Shown one piece after another: positions 3,344-5,721 of a DNA stretch of 5,721 nt; the first letter of the stretch is position 1, and every line of letters starts with the position of its first letter. Made by a program: the position numbers and the translations under genes. The notes under the pieces were generated by a model. It worked only from the letters and a program-made list of their open reading frames with translations. It searched no databases and was not told the origin of the DNA. Origin of the DNA: Synechococcales cyanobacterium PMM_0036 (GTDB lineage Bacteria > Cyanobacteriota > Cyanobacteriia > Elainellales > Elainellaceae). The stretch spans positions 1-5,721 of the forward strand of contig CASBQM010000075.1 of the NCBI GenBank assembly GCA_949127645.1, read 5' to 3'.

Positions 3344-5721
3344 TTTAGCGTCCTCAGCAGATGCCTAATTTTGTTGTCCTGCTGTCCTTCCAAATGCTTG
3401 GGAAAAACCAGCTCGATCGCCAGATTGTCTCGATCTAACGCACCAGAATCGATCGCCTCAATGTGGGCAATCAGCCGAGTGGCGGCAGTGTTAGAATTTT
3501 GACCGAGCAGCAAACCTACGGGCGATCGAGTCTTTACTAGTTGGTCAAGGTTGGGCAACGGCTGCGCTAGCTTAACCTGTAGGGCAGAAGAGCTGATTTC
3601 AGTGGCAGTTCCAGGGTAAAACTGTCCTTCCCAATAGACTTGGACAGCCGCCCGAATTTGCTTGCGCACGGGGGGCGTGGGGGCTGGCTCTAAGCTCTGA
3701 AACACGCGAGATAAGCCCGTCAGCAGAAACCGCAGTGAGGAAAAAGGGCGATCGATTTCTGATCGGTGCTGGGCATACCACTCTTCCACGTCTGAGTACA
3801 GCACCAATACCAGTGCATCAGACTGGGCAGGCGTGAGATCAACAAAATCGATCGCCAGTAAAACCTGATTCTCCTGGGTTGGCTGCACGCGAGTAATTTT
3901 ACCGTTGAGTCTGGCGCAGGTGCCCGAATCGCCAATCAGCTCTAGCTCAACCCAATCTGGCAGATTTGTCCAGCTTTCTAGTAGGACACGCGCCCCGCTT
4001 TCGCTCACATCCAGCGTTTTGCCCTGTAAGACGGGATCGACGCTGTGAATTAAAGTCGTCAGCTGGCGATGAAGTCGGTGGGTGCGGCGCATCTGCGGCT
4101 GTTCCAATGCTACCAATAACGCCGTCGCCAGTAGCGCCAAGTTAAATAGCGCCCATAGCGCGTTAATAACAACCGCCTCCTGATTTTCAGGTCGCATCAC
4201 CAGCCAGAAGGGGACCGCTAGAAGGGAGACAACCAACAATGCCACCATACCTAGGGAGAGCCGCGACGATCGCCAATCAAAGTGGCGTTGGGTCACAGAC
4301 ACCCCTTTTGCTGTGACGTTGAAACTGCCCAACTTCGGGTTTAGCAATGCCAAGAACGTTACTAAGCCGTCTTGGAAGGCGATCGCATATTCAAACACCT
4401 CGTTCCAAAACGAGAATCGCACGGTCTTATTGGTGATGTAGTTGGCATTCATCGCCAGGAAAATGTGGGGCAGGGCGTAAGCCAATGTTTCAATCCCCAA
4501 GCCGCGCACCAGGTTAATCCCAAACACTAGGTATAGCGCCGGAGCCAAAGCATACATCAGGCGTGGAAAGCCAAAGAAAAAGTGGAACGTGGCGGAAAAG
4601 TAGCAGATCCGCTGCGGAAAGCTGAGATGCAGTCTGGGATTGAATAGCGGATTTTCTAACCGCAGAATTTGCGCCATGCCCCGCGCCCAGCGCACCTGCT
4701 GCCCGATATAGGAGGAAAACTCTTCAGGAGCCAGACCGGCAACCATGATTTTGTCGTAATATACCGACTGGTAGCGGCGAGAATGCAGCCGCAGTGAGGT
4801 GTGGCAGTCTTCCGTGACGGTCTCAACGGCGATGCCGCCCACTTCCTCCAGTGCCGACTTACGCACCACGGCAGCCGAGCCGCAGAAGAAAGTGGCATTC
4901 CAAAAGTCATTCCCCTTTTGAATCACCTTATAGAACAGCTCGTTGTGAACGGGAACTCGCCCCTGGGTCAGCAGATTGCGCTCAAAAGGGTCGGGGTTAT
5001 AGAACCAGTGGGGAGTCTGAACTAGGGCAACTTTGGGATCAAGAAAGAAGCCAACCGTGTGCTGCAAAAACTGGCGGGTCGGAATGTGATCGCAGTCCAG
5101 CATCAGGATCAAATCGCCGTGCGTTTGCCGGAGGGCGGTGTTGATGTTGCCTGCCTTGGCATGGTCGTTGTTGTCACGGATCAGCAGCGTGCAGCCTAGC
5201 TCATCACACATTTGGCGCAACAGCTCACGACGTTCGGGAAACTTGCGCCCATCATCCAAGACATAAACCCGCTTTTTTGCCTCTGGATAATCGATCGCCA
5301 TTGCGGCAAGAGCCGTTTTGCGGACGATCGCCACATCCTCGTTGTAAGTAGGAATATAGACATCCACTGCGGGCAACTGCACTAGCGACATATTCGCCAA
5401 ACTCACCGGATAGCGATCGCGCAGCTTCAGGGTTTGGAAGTAGGAGAGCATGAGCGTGGCGATCGCATATAGCTCGGCGGCTAGCAGCAGCAAGCTAAAA
5501 AAGCCGCTAACCCAGCTATCCAGGTTCAGAGTGTAGCTGACGCGATAGAACAAGTAGCGCAGAGTCGTGACGATACTCAGCCATGCCAGCAGCAGATGCA
5601 GATATTCGCTCGTGCCCTGATGAGTTTGCCGCTGCTCCTGACGAATCACTAGCCAGCTCAGCAAAACGAGGACAAGTCCGACGATCGCCTGTTGCCAGAG
5701 ACTCAAGGGCGTAATGATCAG
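3340..5721 (-). CDS. bcsA: Cellulose synthase catalytic subunit (BcsA-like GT2) with c-di-GMP-binding PilZ; 5' end uncertain
   Basis: An inner-membrane family 2 glycosyltransferase that should polymerise UDP-glucose into beta-1,4-glucan and export it. Residues are counted from the TTG at 5706 (788 aa). Seen: membrane helices near 5-22, 37-56 and 66-90; a GT2 domain with LDDG (150-153), DCD (204-206), QTPHWFYNPDPFERN (230-244), FFCGSA (273-278), TED (298-300) and QxxRW (336-340); further membrane helices from about 365 to 533; the gating loop FNVTAKG (462-468); a PilZ domain with RxxxR (540-544) and DVSESG (566-571), the complete c-di-GMP site; and a second PilZ-like region from about 680 with RxxxR (681-685) but EISSSA (703-708) in place of D/NxSxxG. 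No ATG exists near the N-terminus and the frame stays open to 5721, so the start may be TTG 5706 or lie beyond the window. No bcsB is visible. A glucan other than cellulose is possible. Confidence 0.93.
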   Translation of the reverse strand: MIITPLSLWQQAIVGLVLVLLSWLVIRQEQRQTHQGTSEYLHLLLAWLSIVTTLRYLFYRVSYTLNLDSWVSGFFSLLLLAAELYAIATLMLSYFQTLKLRDRYPVSLANMSLVQLPAVDVYIPTYNEDVAIVRKTALAAMAIDYPEAKKRVYVLDDGRKFPERRELLRQMCDELGCTLLIRDNNDHAKAGNINTALRQTHGDLILMLDCDHIPTRQFLQHTVGFFLDPKVALVQTPHWFYNPDPFERNLLTQGRVPVHNELFYKVIQKGNDFWNATFFCGSAAVVRKSALEEVGGIAVETVTEDCHTSLRLHSRRYQSVYYDKIMVAGLAPEEFSSYIGQQVRWARGMAQILRLENPLFNPRLHLSFPQRICYFSATFHFFFGFPRLMYALAPALYLVFGINLVRGLGIETLAYALPHIFLAMNANYITNKTVRFSFWNEVFEYAIAFQDGLVTFLALLNPKLGSFNVTAKGVSVTQRHFDWRSSRLSLGMVALLVVSLLAVPFWLVMRPENQEAVVINALWALFNLALLATALLVALEQPQMRRTHRLHRQLTTLIHSVDPVLQGKTLDVSESGARVLLESWTNLPDWVELELIGDSGTCARLNGKITRVQPTQENQVLLAIDFVDLTPAQSDALVLVLYSDVEEWYAQHRSEIDRPFSSLRFLLTGLSRVFQSLEPAPTPPVRKQIRAAVQVYWEGQFYPGTATEISSSALQVKLAQPLPNLDQLVKTRSPVGLLLGQNSNTAATRLIAHIEAIDSGALDRDNLAIELVFPKHLEGQQDNKIRHLLRTLN

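Noticed and set aside
3599..4910. Minus-strand open frames of 60-84 codons inside the BcsA-like gene
   Set aside because: They overlap the long gene on the same strand in another frame and read as Arg/Pro/Ser-rich shadows; the main frame is intact, so there is no frameshift to explain.
4801..5144. Two overlapping plus-strand open frames (4801-5025 and 4851-5144) opposite the BcsA-like gene
   Set aside because: Both are antisense to the GT2 catalytic core, overlap each other and show no protein family character.
1..5721. Defence island, toxin-antitoxin pair, prophage or insertion sequence
   Set aside because: I found no transposase, integrase, nuclease, terminal inverted repeat with target duplication, or toxin-like pair. 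Genes and HIP1 density look like native chromosome throughout.

Overview
This window looks like ordinary chromosome of a cyanobacterium. The HIP1 octamer GCGATCGC occurs seven times (starting at 701, 738, 1523, 3268, 4379, 5413 and 5459), far more than chance allows in 5.7 kb, and many more near-matches carry the CGATCG core. Several proteins also resemble families I know mainly from cyanobacteria. I see no insertion sequence, CRISPR array, tRNA or rRNA, and no defence island.

Layout. Positions 1-215 are non-coding, with a short inverted repeat. A small conserved-looking protein of 64 aa lies at 216-410 on the plus strand. It converges on a minus-strand cluster across an AT-rich hairpin (446-479) that could terminate transcription both ways. 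The cluster, in transcription order, is: a thioredoxin-reductase-like flavoprotein (2823-1825), a coiled-coil protein (1828-1289), a single-domain cupin (1263-904) and a small helical protein (861-469). The first two genes overlap by four bases (GTGA) and the other gaps are 25 and 42 nt, so a single operon is likely. Positions 2824-3046 form a divergent promoter region holding four 15-bp tandem repeats. From there a YidD-like gene runs rightward (3047-3343). Its stop codon overlaps by four bases the stop of a convergent cellulose-synthase-type glycosyltransferase (bcsA-like), which runs from 3340 to the right window edge on the minus strand.

How the genes may work together. The BcsA-like protein has the complete GT2 catalytic set, a gating loop, a canonical c-di-GMP-binding PilZ domain and, further on, a second region that looks like a degenerate PilZ domain. 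It is probably the enzyme for an exported beta-glucan such as cellulose; no bcsB is in view. The flavoprotein keeps the FAD sites and the CxxC redox centre of thioredoxin reductases but lacks the usual NADPH-binding arginine motif, so its electron donor is an open question. Its tight coupling to an uncharacterised coiled-coil protein is the best lead for unknown biology here. I do not find a clearly new multi-gene system; the best leads are the atypical flavoprotein operon, the double-PilZ synthase and the 15-bp repeat array.
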